From positions 124,001 to 188,000 of the forward strand of contig NC_047076.1 in assembly GCF_902459465.1 (NCBI RefSeq): DNA of 64,000 bases, read 5' to 3'. Below, piece by piece: positions 23,901-36,187 of the stretch. The translations under genes were made by a program, and so were the position numbers. This stretch comes from Asterias rubens (lineage: Eukaryota > Echinodermata > Asteroidea > Forcipulatida > Asteriidae). The notes beneath the pieces were generated by a model. That model was not told the DNA's origin, ran no database searches, and saw nothing but the letters and a program-made list of their open reading frames with translations. The stretch's first letter is position 1, and each line of letters starts with the position of its first letter.

Positions 23901-26900
23901 TCAGCGTTTAGAACACAAAATAAGATCAATGTAGACCAAGACTGCTAAGCCCAGAGTAACATCCTATTCATTGCGTTTAACACAATAACACCCTAATTAA
24001 GCTCTTCATTAAAGCTATAAACTTCTTACTTTCTTAACTTGTAATCTAGGGGTCACCATGTAATGACATCAGTATTGACAATGAGGTTGTTTATGTTTTT
24101 GATAGATTCTGTGTATCCATGGTTACCGCCAGAATGCCAAAATCTTCAGGGAGAGGACAGGAGCACTCAGAAAAATCATAAAGAAGTACACAGAACTGGG
24201 TAACTTATTATAACTTGTATTAACTAGCTTATTCTACTTATTATTTACGTATTATTAGCTGTTCCGACCTACCGTCGGAACAGGTATTGTTTTCGTCGAG
24301 ATTTTTATTATTTTTATTATTATTATTATTATTCTTTGTTTCTCGCCAAAACCCCATTGAATTTGTACACCTTTTTTCTTTAAGTCTAAGCTCCTACACC
24401 ATAATACAAAAGAGTGAGTTTTTTCTACCAAATTGAAGCTTGAAACATAAGCTTTACTCTTAATGTAAACAAAATTAAAAATCTTAATTAATTAACCACG
24501 TAATCTTCATTTGAGTATAACTGGATGCAGTCGCTTCCATGTTATTGTTAAATATTCTCTTTGGTAAATGCCATACAGTATGTACCTATCATGAGTTGTG
24601 ACTTCTTGAGATGAGTCTACGCGTTTGACTATAACTGGATGCAGTCACTTCCATGTTATTGGTAAACATTCTCTATGGTAAATGCCATATAGTATGTAAC
24701 TATCATGAGTTGTGACTTCTTGAGAGGAAGTCTACTCATTCTGTTTTCCTACCATCGTTCAGGACCCATAACAATCTAACCGAGTTCTGGGCCCATATAC
24801 TTTGCACGCGACAAAGTACGAAGGTTTAGGGATTTCGTTCAAACGAACGTGCGTAATTAAATAGGGGGTTTTGACGACGACGACACACCATCGTGTCCAC
24901 AGATTTACACTAAACTTAAACAGTTTGAAGATAATGATAGTTGAAAGCTTCCCTTAAAATATTACTTGCTGTGGTGTTGTAGTTTTTGAGAAATGAGCGA
25001 AACAAATGTCAACGTATATATCCTCCTCTTACCAGTTTTCTTACCATATTTAATTGGGAAATCTTTGAAACACTATATCTCAAGAAGTACAGGGCCAGTT
25101 TTTAACTTGTTTGTAGTTTAAGACTCCTTGGGGATAGGAGAAAAATTTGGAAAAACCGTGACCTCAATTTGACCTCTACTTACGGGTCAACCGGAAGTAG
25201 GACCATATCTCCAGAACTACTCAACCGATTTTCTAATTGTTTTCAGTTACAAACTCCTAAGACATTAATATTGACTGTGAAAACCCGTCACCCCATGTTG
25301 ACCTCTACTTCCGGGTCAACCGGAAGTGGGACCATATCTCAAGAACTACTCAACCGATTTTCACATTTTTTTTCAGTTACAAACTCCTAAGACATTAATA
25401 TTGACTCTGAAAACTCGTGACCCCATGTTGGCCTCTACTTCCGGGTGAACCGGAAGTGGGACCATATCTCCAGAAATACTCAACCGATTTTCTAATTGTT
25501 TTCAGTTACAAACTCCTAAGACATTAATATTGACTCTGAAAACTCGTGACCTCGTGTTGACACCTACTTCCGGGTCAACCGGAAGTGGGACCATTTCTCA
25601 AGAACTACTAAACATTTTTCAAAACTTTTTTTAGAGTATAACTCCTTGGTCATTGAAGCACATAATCAAAGCAAAACAACACGGAACAGCTTTGTGTTTG
25701 TTCACAAACACCTAATGTCTAGTTTTTATTATTAATATTTGTATTTAATATTTCTTCCAAAGATGTTGTGGTTCAATCTGTAACTGTAAATTAATTGAAA
25801 CAACTTTAAACAAGATAAGAAATACTAAAACAACTTTTTTAACAGATGAATTTTTTAATACATTTTTTGTTTATGAATGTTATACTTTTTAGAGTTCATC
25901 TCTGCCCCAAATAAAGTGCAGCCGAGTGAAGGAGAAGAAGATCTTGGTAAGAATTGTAGCTGATACTAGTCAGTGACTCGCCATAATAAGGGTGTTTTTA
26001 TTTCTCTAGGTAAATAGTATGTTTTAAATGTAAGGACACAATCTCGAATCTTGAATTGTTTTTCTTCTAAAAGCATTCCTACTGTCCTAGAGAGGGTGGT
26101 TTGCACTTGCGCATTCCATTTGCGCATTAGGCTTTAAATGCTGTGAAGATTGTGCCAATCAGATTATGATATTGTTAATTTATCATGAGAGAGATTGCAA
26201 GCTCCATCCATCTTTTACACAGTAGCTGGCCGTGCTTCTCTCTTGAACCCGTATCCATGTACGATTTGTTGCACACTTATGATTGGTTTCAAATTAATCT
26301 TGGTATGTTGAAGTTTCTTTAATAGTGATCCATCATTATAAGTAGGGCCTACTACATGACAGAAACCAAATCAGACTTCAAATCCAAATGAGTTTATCCT
26401 TTTGCAACCAATAACAATGTTTATGGGCTTTGAGCGTGACTGAGTGATGGATATTAGCGCTATATAAGAAGCCACAAATATTGATTGTTATTATTTAAAA
26501 CATTTCATTAGACCAGCGTGGGTGGTGGTTCTCAACAAAAGAGAGTACTTTCAAGGCAAGCCAGACATCTGACGTCAACCCTGGTCTTGAAGAATCACTC
26601 ACTGTAGTAGCACAGACAATCAAAGAGCTTGGACCATTTGATGGTGAGTGTTTATGAAGAAGGATTACGTTTGAATTATGAGACATAATAATCCTTAGCA
26701 CCATGTAATGGTTTACAAGGTGTTGTAGCACAAATCAAACCAGGAATATCGGGGCCAACCACGACTCTTTTCGATAAGTGCACTGGGTTCTTTTACGTGC
26801 GTAGCACAACACACAGGACCAATGGCTTAACGTCCCATTTGGAGGACGGAGCATCATAGTTAAGTGTCTTGCTTTTAAATGTCATGACAGGAACTCGAAC

Positions 26901-29900
26901 TCACACTCTGCTGATCTGAAACGTCAGAGTTTGAAAACGGTGCTCTACCGCTAGGCCATGATGCACCAAGTACTCTTTTATTAATCTTAAAATCATTTTA
27001 ATAGACAATGAAAATATTCAGATAAGTTGTTATCTACTTTCTTATTAGTAACCGTTTATGTTCAATTTTTTTTCTTCAGGAATTTTAGCCTTTAGTCAAG
27101 GAGCTGCTTTTGCCGCTATTCTTTGTGCCTTACAGAGTCAGGGAGGTAAGAAATGGGTTGAATGCATAAATCCATAATAGTCCTTTTGCTTCATTGCATT
27201 GTTATTTACTTGTTTTATTTTTCATTCACCCCATGTTGCCATAACATTTGTATTTGATGTAGTACTGGTTACACACTAATGAGAGAAGTCTTGTCTATTT
27301 TTTTTTAGATACCAGATTCCCGGTTAACTTTGTCATCTTGGTTGCTGGTTTCCGTAGCTTGAGTTCCTGTCATGCTTCTTACTATGTGAATCCTATTAGC
27401 ATCCCAACATTACATGTATTTGGAGACACGGATGGTGTCATTCCAAAAGGTAAATGTCTAAGGAAAGTAGACCCATATCTGAATTGATGGTGTGGTAATA
27501 ACAATGGTTACGGCTGTAGCTGTAGCTATGTACAGTGCTGTAGCTATGGCTATGGACAGTGCTGTAGCTATGGCTATGAACAGTGCTGTAGCTATGTACA
27601 GTGCTGTAGCTATGGCTATGGACAGTGCTGTAGCTATGGCTATGAACAGTGCTGTAGCTATGGCTATGTACAGTGATGTAGCTGTAGCTACGTACAGTGC
27701 TGTAGCTATGGCTATATATGTACAGTGCTGTAGCTATGGCTATGGACAGTGCTGTAGCTATGGCTATGGACAGTGCTGTAGCTATGGCTATGAACAGTGC
27801 TGTAGCTATGGCTATGAACAGCGCTGTAGCTATGGCTATGGACAGTGCTGTAGCTATGGCTATGGACAGTGCTGTAGCTATGGCTATGGACAGTGCTGTA
27901 GCTATGGCTATGGACAGTGCTGTAGCTATGGCTATGGACAGTGCTGTAGCTATGGCTATGGACAGTGCTGTAGCTATGGCTATGGACAGTGCTGTAGCTG
28001 TAGCTATGTACAGTTCTGTAGCTATGGCTATGTACAGTGCTGTAGCTATGGCTATGGACAGTGCTGTAGCTAAGGCTATGGACAGTGCTGTAGCTATGGC
28101 TATGTACAGTGATGTAGCTGTAGCTATGTACAGTGCTGTAGCTATGGCTATGGACAGTGCTGTAGCTATGGCTATGTACAGTGCTGTAGCTATGGCTATG
28201 TACAGTGCTGTAGCTATGGCTATGGACAGTGCTGTAGCTATGGCTATGGACAGTGCTGTAGCTATGGCTATGGACAGTGCTGTAGCTATGGCTATGTACA
28301 GTGATGTAGCTGTAGCATGTACAGTGCTGTAGCTATGGCTATATATGTACAGTGCTGTAGCTATGGCTATGGCCAGTGCTGTAGCTATGGCTATGGACAG
28401 GCTGTAGCTATGGCTATGGACAGTGCTGTAGCTATGGCTATGAACAGCGCTGTAGCTATGGCTATGGACAATGCTGTAGCTATGGCTATGTACAGTGCTG
28501 TAGCTATGGCTATGGACAGTGCTGTAGCTATGGCTATGTACAGTGCTGTAGCTATGGATCCTTACCCCATCTGTTATTTTTACTTATTTATTTTTAATTT
28601 AATTTATTTTTTATTCTTAATATATATTTAGCATTTTCTATTGATTTTTAATTTTCTGCTTTTATTATTGCTTTGTGTACTATATTATGTTAAATCTATA
28701 TTAATTTTATTGTGTACCCCAGATGTGGGGCAACAGATCTACGGATCATAGTATGTATTTGCTTTTGTTGTCCCTTGCCCATCTTGGGGTATAATGTTGT
28801 CAATGTATTTTGTTTTGTACTGTTATGGCGAATAAAATAATAATAATAATAATAATAATGTACAGTGCTGTAGCTATGGCTATGGACAGTGCTGTAGCTA
28901 TGGCTATGTACAGTGATGTAGCTGTAGCTATGTACAGTGCTGTAGCTATGGCTATATATGTACAGTGCTGTAGCTATGGCTATGGACAGTGCTGTAGCTA
29001 TGGCTATGGACAGTGCTGTAGCTATGGCTATGAACAGCGCTGTACCTATGGCTATGGACAATGCTGTAGCTATGGCTATGGACAATGCTGTAGCTATGGC
29101 TATGGACAGCAGTGCTGTAGCTATGGCTATTGTTATTGTAGTAACTATGGTTATAATATGGCTGTTGCCAAGGTTATGGCCATGACTGTAGCTAATGCCT
29201 ATGATGATCTAACATAGGCTCTTCAGAGGCTAGAAGCCACAATCAGAGGTACGTGTTCTGTGGTAACAATGATTTCATAATTTAGCAAATAACACATCAG
29301 AGGATCTACCGAATCCTGAACAAAGAATTTGTAACCCCAAAAACAGCCTTTGTTTGTTGTGGTGGGGCTAGCAGATTTCCAGGGCTGTGATTCATGAGGC
29401 GCTGTACCTATGGCTATGGACAATGCTGTAGCTATGGCTATGGACAATGCTGTAGCTATGGCTATGGACAGCAGTGCTGTAGCTATGGCTATTGTTATTG
29501 TAGTAACTATGGTTATAATATGGCTGTTGCCAAGGTTATGGCCATGACTGTAGCTAATGCCTATGATGATCTAACATAGGCTCTTCAGAGGCTAGAAGCC
29601 ACAATCAGAGGTACGTGTTCTGTGGTAACAATGATTTCATAATTTAGCAAATAACACATCAGAGGATCTACCGAATCCTGAACAAAGAATTTGTAACCCC
29701 AAAAACAGCCTTTGTTTGTTGTGGTGGGGCTAGCAGATTTCCAGGGCTGTGATTCATGAGGCACAGAGATAAAGCATGTACTGCCAGCTTGTCATTATTA
29801 CTCATAGAAGGTTTTCACACTAAGCCTGTATACTGAACTTTAGTTTGAGGTTTCTAGATGGTATGGGTTAAAGGGAAGGTACATGTTTGGTAATTGTCAA

Positions 29901-30616
29901 AGACCACTCTTCTCTCTTGGTGTATTTCAACATGTGCCTCTAGCTACCGGGCAACCTCCGTAGTCTAGTTGGAAAGACACTGCTTTAGAATTGCAAGGGT
30001 CGTGGGTTCGAATCCCACCCGAGTAACAAGTCTGTGATACTTTTTCACAGGACTTGGGAAAGTACCGAGTATATGGTGCTAACACACATTGGTGTATGGG
30101 TAAAAACCAAAATTAATATTCTTTATCCCCGATGCAAATTTAACATCTCTGATATGTACACTGCGAGGTTTAAGTGGAGTCATGGTCCATTGAGGAGATT
30201 TAATGATAGAGGAACAGAACCAAACCATGAAAGATGAGCTTCTAACAGTTCTTGTACATTTGCTTTGTTTTCAGAGTCAAGTGAAAGTTTACTTGAATTG
30301 TTCACTAATTCTCAAGTCTTGAACCATCCAGGAGGTATGTATAAGATGTGTAAATGTTTCTTGTAATGAAACCAGCAATAAATAAATAAATAAATAAGTT
30401 TGAAAAGATGGAATCCTTTAATGGATAAATCAAACAGTTAAAAAAATAGATTGATATGCAGTTGCAGATTAATAATGTGATACGTTTGTTTCTCGATCTT
30501 CAGGTCATTTTTTACCAGCATCTTCCCCTCAGAAGAAGATATACTTGGAATTTCTTGAGTATTGGTTTACAAAGAAACAGCAAGAAAGTACAAACTTGAA
30601 GACACAACGACCTTGA
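20988..30616 (+). CDS. OVCA2: OVCA2-like serine hydrolase (FSH family)
   Basis: Small alpha/beta-hydrolase of the FSH/OVCA2 esterase family. Coding exons: 20988-21026, 24106-24199, 25893-25946, 26512-26643, 27080-27145, 27309-27449, 30275-30334, 30504-30616; 232 residues (human 227). All junctions agree in phase. The body starts ILCIHGYRQNAKIF after a 13-residue first exon. Exon 4 of the model has RGWWFS. The nucleophile elbow is AFSQGA (Ser112). The acid is in VFGDTD (Asp168 or Asp170) and the base is in GGHF (His197). The first exon was chosen because its ATG and AAG|GTAGTA donor give phase 0 and a plausible N-terminus; it is the least certain exon. The 2.8-kb sixth intron carries a 24-bp minisatellite. 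ADAT2 starts 117 bp downstream. Confidence 0.9.
21490..22735. mobile_element. Transposon-like block with repeated CCGGAAGT / GGTCAAATGGGGTCAC units
   Basis: Four diverged copies of a unit containing CTTCCGGTTTCGACCGGAAG then AAAGGTCAAATGGGGTCAC (near 21610, 21765, 21905 and 22350). The block is bracketed by two direct copies of GAGAAGTTTCAAGTTCATAC...GGAGAACGTTCAGGCAGAAG (about 21500-21585 and 22590-22665), the second followed by a poly(A) run. TGACGTCATCGATGACGTCA-type palindromes lie near 22062 and 22522. No protein is recognisable. It lies in intron 1 of the OVCA2-like gene. Confidence 0.6.
22741..22822. repeat. Perfect 39-bp-arm palindrome with 4-nt spacer
   Basis: The left arm 22741-22779 starts GCTACTGCCTACTTTTTAGT. 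The right arm 22784-22822 is its exact reverse complement, with TTTT between. Each arm also contains the 26-bp palindrome built on TTTTTAGTTTGCAAACTAAA. Such a perfect palindrome must be young or actively maintained. It follows a sequence TTTTCGGCTAAAAGCCGAA at 22711-22729 that is itself a hairpin. Confidence 0.95.
22952..23074. repeat. Perfect foldback, 57-bp arms, 9-nt loop
   Basis: Arms 22952-23008 and 23018-23074 are exact reverse complements (left arm starts TAGCCCACCTTGTTGAGCTG), with the 9-nt loop CACCATTAC. Confidence 0.93.
23083..23369. mobile_element. 61-bp-arm foldback split by a TA-flanked MITE
   Basis: The right arm, 23309-23369, pairs with a left arm in two pieces, 23083-23093 (11 nt) and 23247-23296 (50 nt). 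The pieces are separated by a 153-bp element at 23094-23246. Removing that element and one TA makes the arms equal at 61 nt and exactly complementary. Loop: 23297-23308. Confidence 0.9.
23094..23246. mobile_element. 153-bp TA-target MITE, copy 1
   Basis: Ends TAGACCTTATGCACATGACG and CGTCAATGCATAGGGTCTA are inverted, with TGACGTCA subterminal. Target site TA, the Tc1/mariner preference. The same 153-bp element lies at 56463-56615 in the opposite orientation. Confidence 0.88.
24255..25700. mobile_element. Repeat element with tandem CCGGGTCAACCGGAAGT units
   Basis: Opens with a hairpin GTTCCGACC/TACCGTCGGAAC and ends near CACGGAACAGC at 25680-25690. Four tandem units of about 125 bp run from 25170 to 25620, each with CTACTTCCGGGTCAACCGGA, GGACCATATCTC and CAGTTACAAACTCCTAAGAC. 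There are two earlier copies of ATAACTGGATGCAGTC near 24520 and 24635. No transposase reading frame is seen. It lies in intron 2 of the OVCA2-like gene. Confidence 0.65.
26750..26970 (-). mobile_element. tRNA-derived SINE fragment
   Basis: The minus strand has an A-box-like TGGCCTAGCGGTAGAGCACC and a B-box-like GAGTTCGAGTTCC about 45 nt apart, followed by a tail with TAACGTCCCATTTGGAGGAC. A related tail lies at 40395-40540. Too diverged to be a tRNA gene. It lies in an OVCA2-like intron. Confidence 0.6.
27495..28557. repeat. 24-bp minisatellite (GCTGTAGCTATGGCTATGGACAGT-type), about 43 units
   Basis: Units differ mostly at GGACAGT, GTACAGT and GAACAGT; a minority have GATGTAGCTGTAGC. Because 24 is divisible by three and the unit lacks stops, more than one frame stays open for about 200 codons (AVAMAMDS in one, CCSYGYGQ in another). 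The array lies wholly inside the sixth intron of the OVCA2-like gene, so it is not read as protein. It continues after a LINE insertion, at 28858-29122. Confidence 0.95.
28558..28857 (+). mobile_element. LINE 3' end inserted in the minisatellite
   Basis: Starts ATCCTTACCCCATCTGTTAT and ends GGCGAATAAAATAATAATAA, with satellite units on both sides. The body is nearly identical to 36471-36793, the 3' UTR of the truncated LINE in the next intergenic region. The AAT-repeat tail is typical of 5'-truncated non-LTR elements. Confidence 0.88.
28858..29122. repeat. 24-bp minisatellite, second block
   Basis: About 11 more units of the same 24-bp repeat, degrading at the right end into CTATTGTTATTGTAGTAACT. 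Confidence 0.9.
29039..29762. repeat. 362-bp tandem duplication
   Basis: 29039-29400 and 29401-29762 read the same throughout, as far as could be checked by eye. They begin GCTGTACCTATGGCTATGGA in the satellite and end CTGTGATTCATGAGGC in unique intron sequence. Identity implies a very recent event or an assembly duplication. Confidence 0.85.
29949..30130 (+). mobile_element. tRNA-derived SINE
   Basis: The head has TAGTCTAGTTGGAAAGACAC (A box) and GTGGGTTCGAATCCCACCC (B box and T-stem), then a non-tRNA body. The 5' and 3' acceptor strands do not pair well, so it is not a functional tRNA gene. A minus-strand fragment of the same family lies at 49455-49535 in RACGAP1. It is in the sixth intron of the OVCA2-like gene. 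Confidence 0.7.
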
Positions 30617-30709
30617 CTGCATAGTTAAAGATCTTTAAACATTGACTAATGACTCTTAAAACAATCGTCTAGTCTTCTCTCAAGCTGTTCTTAGTGTATG
30701 TCTGCATAA

Positions 30710-31261
<552 letters not shown>

Positions 31262-31443
31262 AATGATAGTATGGAATTGCAATTGAAAATAACTTAGCGG
31301 TTATAGTCAATGCACCATTTTCACAATTCAACCATGAGTATCTGTATCTTGTACGCATACAATCACCCATGGGGCTGTTGCCACATGGACATGGTTCAGG
31401 GTGTGTAGAGGAGTTAACTATTTGGGTGAGCCATTGAAATTGA

Positions 31444-31449
31444 AATAAA
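31444..31449 (+). terminator. ADAT2 poly(A) signal candidate
   Basis: AATAAA 182 bp after the ADAT2 stop, followed by a G-rich run (31476-31491). Confidence 0.6.
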
Positions 31450-31509
31450 GCATGCCATGTTAACATAGCTGTCTTGGGGGGGGGGGGGGGGGTGGCTGAC
31501 AACGGTTTA

Positions 31510-32490
31510 TATATATATTTTCATATTCATGACAAGTTAATTTGATTTTGTTTGTACTTGGTTTCTATCTTGAAAACAGAGTACAAATTTAAATTTGTGA
31601 AAAATATTCATATTCATGACAATTTAATTTGATTTTGTTTGTACTTGGTTTCTATCTTGAAAACAGAATACAAATTTAAATTTATAAAATTCATATTCAT
31701 GACAATTTAATTTGATTTTGTTTGTACTTGGTTTCTATCTTGAAAACAGAATACACATTTAAATTTGTGAATAAAATTCATATTCATGACAATTTAATTT
31801 GATTTTGTTTGTACTTGGTTTCTATCTTGAAAACAGAATACAAATTTAAATTGATAAAATTCATATTCATGGCAATAGGAGACTTTCCAACGCTAGGTGG
31901 CAGCAGACATACTGGGTAAATTTCCATTGTTTACGTAGTTCTGGACATGCGCATAATTCTTAGAACAATGGATTTACCCGGTAAGTCTGCTGCCCTCTAT
32001 CGTCCCAGAAAGTCTCCCATTTAATTTGATTTTGTTTGTACTTGGTTTCTATCTTGAAAACAGAATACAAATTTAAATTTATAAAATTCATATTCATGAC
32101 AATTTAATTTGATTTTGTTTGTACTTGGTTTCTATCTTGAAAACAGAGTACAAATTTAAATTTGTGAAAAATATTCATATTCATGACAATAAAATTTGAT
32201 TTTGTTTGTACTTGGTTTCTATCTTGAAAACAGAATACAAATTTAAATTTGTGAAAAATATTCATATTCATGACAATAAAATTTGATTTTGTTTGTACTT
32301 GGTTTCTATCTTGAAAACAGAATACAAATTTAAATTTATAAAATTCATATTCATGACAATTTAATTTGATTTTGTTTGTACTTGGTTTCTATCTTGAAAA
32401 CAGAATACACATTTAAATTTGTGAATAAAATTCATATTCATGACAATTTAATTTGATTTTGTTTGTACTTGGTTTCATTCTTGAAAACAG
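31510..32490. repeat. Minisatellite of about 86 bp, about ten copies
   Basis: Units contain TTGATTTTGTTTGTACTTGG and TTCTATCTTGAAAACAGA, then ACAAATTTAAATTT and TTCATATTCATGACAAT. Unit length varies from 79 to 89 bp by small indels in the AT-rich part. One unit is split by a MITE at 31877-32021. Confidence 0.92.
31877..32021. mobile_element. 145-bp MITE inserted in a satellite unit, copy 1
   Basis: Inverted ends: GGAGACTTTCCAACGCTAGG and GGCAGCAGAC at the left, GTCTGCTGCC and AGAAAGTCTCCC at the right. Either side, the satellite sequence CATGRCAAT/TTAATTTG resumes exactly. A relative lies at 40592-40716 in an ARL5 intron. Confidence 0.88.
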
Positions 32491-33768
32491 AATGCAAATT
32501 TTAATAAAGAGAAACATAAATTCAACCTTTGATCTTAATGTGTTTCTGTTTGGTTATCTGTCTGTTGTTAAGTTTTAATTACACAAAGTAATTCTTGCTA
32601 CATGCAAATAATTTGAGTGATTAATTGTCTGAGACTACCAAATGAGCACAGCAACATGACAAGTTTATTGTTTAATAGTCTAAGACTCTTTGTGTTCTTT
32701 TGTAGGACAGTGTGGTTTGGAAGGAATTGCAGGTTCTTAAGAATTTTTATGTTTCTATTCTATCATGATACAAATACAATGGTCTTTAGCTGCTACACTG
32801 GTTGTACACTGGAACCCATCTCATAAGCATTTTGAACATTTTGGAACAGGCATGCAGTCAGAATATGAATGGGTGAACAAATTTATATTAAAAAAAAACT
32901 TGGATTCCAATCTTTCGTGGCTTGCCCATTCTACCTCCATGCTTTTCTACCACTCGCTCGGCGGCTATACAACAAAGCTGTCCATCAAACCATGGAGGAA
33001 GAAAATGATCAAACCATGGAGGTAGAATTATCAAACCATGAAAGCTTTGACAAAAGGCTACATTTTTGGTGCAGGCTAGCTAATGGTCCGAAAACGTCAA
33101 TTGGTGGCGCTATACTCATTTGCGGTGTCCTTCCGACAAAACAAGTTTCACGTCATCTCTTTTTGCTTGGATTTGGAGTGACAAAATATTGTTATATGAA
33201 TACTGCAATTATTCCAACGAAAGTCAATTAAGTCATGTCCTAATGAAGTCATCGAAGTTACAAAGAGTGTAATCAACTAAAAATCCCTGAAATTTGCGGA
33301 GAATTTGAGGAAAAGTGACTTGGTATGTTGACAAGATTTTGTTTTAAATTTCACTTTGTAATCGAATCGTGTGTGTGGATAGCTGATTGTGTGTGAACCT
33401 CCTTCCCATCCTCGTGTACACACAATTCACAACACTGTCACTTTACATCATGGAGGTACCTCCATGCTTGCACTAACTTACATTGAGAATCATGTAGCCC
33501 CATTTGGCCTTGTTTATGGAGAAACGAATCATGATGCCGAATGGCAAGTTTGGTCGAGTTCTGACCATAGATAGAGTAAGGTTTAGACTTAGTTTAGAGG
33601 ACGGAGAGAGTGACACATTCTGACTCTAGTATGATTTCGGGGGGTTATTCTTTAAAATCATGTTTGATGTGCATCATTATTTTGGATTTATGTAGAAAGA
33701 AGTGAATCGGAACATCGGAAAGAGTCGGGAATGATTAAAATGAATGAATAACTTTTCATATTGCAATA

Positions 33769-33870
33769 TCACTTTTTCACTCATTTTTACAAAAAGGGAT
33801 ATTATTATCATTGAGGTAAATTAGATACTATATTATTTCATATCGAATGTAAAAGTGGTGGCGCCACACA
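33769..33870. repeat. Interspersed repeat copy B (partner at 5466-5565)
   Basis: Carries CACTTTTTCACTCATTTTTA, GATACTATATTATTTCATAT and AAAGTGGTGGCGCCA, as at 5466-5565, with small indels. Confidence 0.6.
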
Positions 33871-34439
33871 GAAACTTTTCCAAATTCTTTTTTATTATTA
33901 TAAGTATTACTCCCAAATTATATTGATTGTTTTTATTTTTGAAGTATATAATAATGTAACAATCACTTTCTTTCTACATCATAGTGTATGTGAATGCCAT
34001 AAACTTATTTTAAATTACATCCATGATGAACGTAGTTAGTTCAATATTAATTATAAATGCAACGCTCCAGTGACAACCCTCGCCGGAGCATTACGCTACA
34101 GTTATTGTTGTATTATGTGATTTAGTTTGTGATAGAGTGACAATGCATTATTCTTCATATTCATTACATGTTTGTATAATAATAGAAGGTTTTTACGTCG
34201 AAGGATAGACAAGTGTTGACTGTGGGTGCTATATCGCGATTCCCGCAAGGCTGATTTTGCTGAATGTCTGAGAGGCACTGTGTTGGGAAGGAAAGGGTAC
34301 TAACACTTACTACAGTTCCCCTCATTCCTTCCCACTGGGCCTTTTCAGAAAAATTAGCCAGGCGGATTGGTGATAAGGTCTACATGTATACTACTAATAC
34401 TATTCCTACTACAGGGAAAGCTTTCCCAGGGGAAAACTG

Positions 34440-34790
34440 TTCCTAGGGAAAACTGTTCTTAAAGATTCGGCCCCCATTGGGAAGATAACATGGATGTCGG
34501 ACTCTTCGTACCTTTGCCACTTTGTACCCTGGACACTAGAAGGTACTAAGTGTCTAAGGTACGAAGTGTCCAAAGTCACTTCGTACCTTGAAAAGGTACG
34601 AAGTGTCCAGGGTGCGAAGTGGCAAAGGTACAAAGTGTCCTGACACCGATAACATGAGCAGAAGGAGGTTGATTCAACAGAGGGTGCTATCAGAAGAAGA
34701 TTCGGCCCCCATTGGGAAGATAACATGAGCAGAAGGAGGTTGATTCAACAGAGGGCGCTATCAGAAGAAGTTTGTACACAATTTGCTGGA
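34440..34790. repeat. Foldback with direct-repeat flanks
   Basis: The inner inverted repeat pairs CCTTTGCCACTTTGTACCCT with GGGTGCGAAGTGGCAAAGG, around tandem copies of GTACGAAGTGTCC. The flanks GATTCGGCCCCCATTGGGAA and AACATGAGCAGAAGGAGGTT occur twice as direct repeats about 230 and 60 bp apart. Confidence 0.75.
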
Positions 34791-35339
34791 AGAGGGGGAC
34801 ATAATCTCTTGCCACTCCGATTCTGGCTAAATTGGACTATATGCTATTAAGTGGCATTTCTTTTTATAGCGCCCTCTTTGACACGTACCAGGCTCGATAC
34901 TTCCCTCTATGCCCCACAAAACGCTAGGATTAATTCTACCGAGTAACCCGTCCTAACTTAGGATGAGTTCAATGCGTCCTACGTATTTTGATAAGGAACT
35001 GAACCTGTCCTAAGTCCTAAGATTGATCCTAAGTTAGGAAGAGTTAATAATAATAATGAACCATTTTTGTAGAGCACAATCACATAGTAGTCTCTATGCG
35101 CTTTGAGATGAAAACAAAAGAGAAGAAAAGTTAATAGAGATGTGAAGTAAATACAAAAGCAAAATTTAGGTGATAGGCCTACAGAAAGAAGTTCTGAAGG
35201 CTATTGCAAAAATAAATGTGTTTTTAACTTTGTCTTAAATAAATTCACTGTTTGAGCTTGTTTTATGTTGTCCGGACCGAAAGACTATTCCATAATTCTG
35301 CTACTGCTGCTGCAAAAGCTCTGGCCCCATAAAATTTAG

Positions 35340-35790
35340 TATATTGTCATGGGACAAACTAAGAGAGACCTGGATTTATAGCAAAGATTACAAACTGGAT
35401 GATATTTTTGCTCCAAAACCGCTGTGCCAGACTTATCTTTTAACTGCCCAAATTCACTCACACATCTCCACTTCTCAAGCAATTACACTGACTTCCAGTT
35501 GCCCAACGCATTCAATTTCGTACAATGGTCCACACATAAATCCCTCAATCACTGTGCCCCGGATTATCTCTCCTCTCTCCTTTCACTCCAGACATCTTCT
35601 TACTCTCTTCGCTCTTCTACTGGTAAATCTCTTTCAGTTCACAAAACCCATAAACTTGCAGGTGATAGGGCATTTTCAATTGCTGCTCCCCGACTATGGA
35701 ATTCTCTACCTACCCTAACCAGAAGCTCAAACAGTGTCCCAGCCTTCAAACATGCTCTCAAAACCCACCTCAAGTATACTTAAAGGAATT
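35340..35790 (+). pseudogene. 5'-truncated LINE: C-terminal end of a reverse transcriptase ORF
   Basis: The frame 35424-35783 reads APDYLSSLLSLQTSSYSLRS, GDRAFSIAAPRLWNSLPT and SVPAFKHALKTHLKYT, the conserved tail that follows the reverse transcriptase in CR1/L2/jockey-type non-LTR elements. The catalytic domains are absent. An upstream in-frame stretch in another frame (DKLRETWIYSK, 35345) suggests a frameshift. Confidence 0.8.
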
Positions 35791-36187
35791 GGTAACAATT
35801 ATTGGCAAGTTTTTAAAAGATGATATTAAAGGTCAATTTGTGAAATGCACTGATCAAGAACTTGTTATTATAATGACTGGTAACCAAACTACAGGCCTTC
35901 TTATTTGTATTGTGTGGTTTCCCCCCCTAACATCGATGGGTGTTAATCATTGTATACTCAGTACATGCTGGAGTTCTGTGAACCAGTTAGTACAAAAAGT
36001 ACCCAAACATAAAGAAAATGTTGCTAGCCATAAACTTTCAAAAGGAAGTCAATGTTGCAAGCATAAATTCCAAATAAATTTGACATTTTTAAAGGATTTC
36101 AGGAGGCACTTAGATACCAAACTGTACATTTTCGTCAGAATGGGGTTTATGTTGTAAAGTTTTTCTATAAATTTGTATATATATAGG

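Noticed and set aside
27492-28631. Long open frames of repeated AVAMAMDS or CCSYGYGQ, prion- or silk-like
   Set aside because: They arise from a 24-bp satellite without stops, are open in more than one frame, and lie inside an intron whose flanking exons join in phase.
29949-30027. tRNA gene
   Set aside because: A and B boxes are present but the acceptor ends do not pair well, and a SINE body follows; a second fragment lies in RACGAP1.
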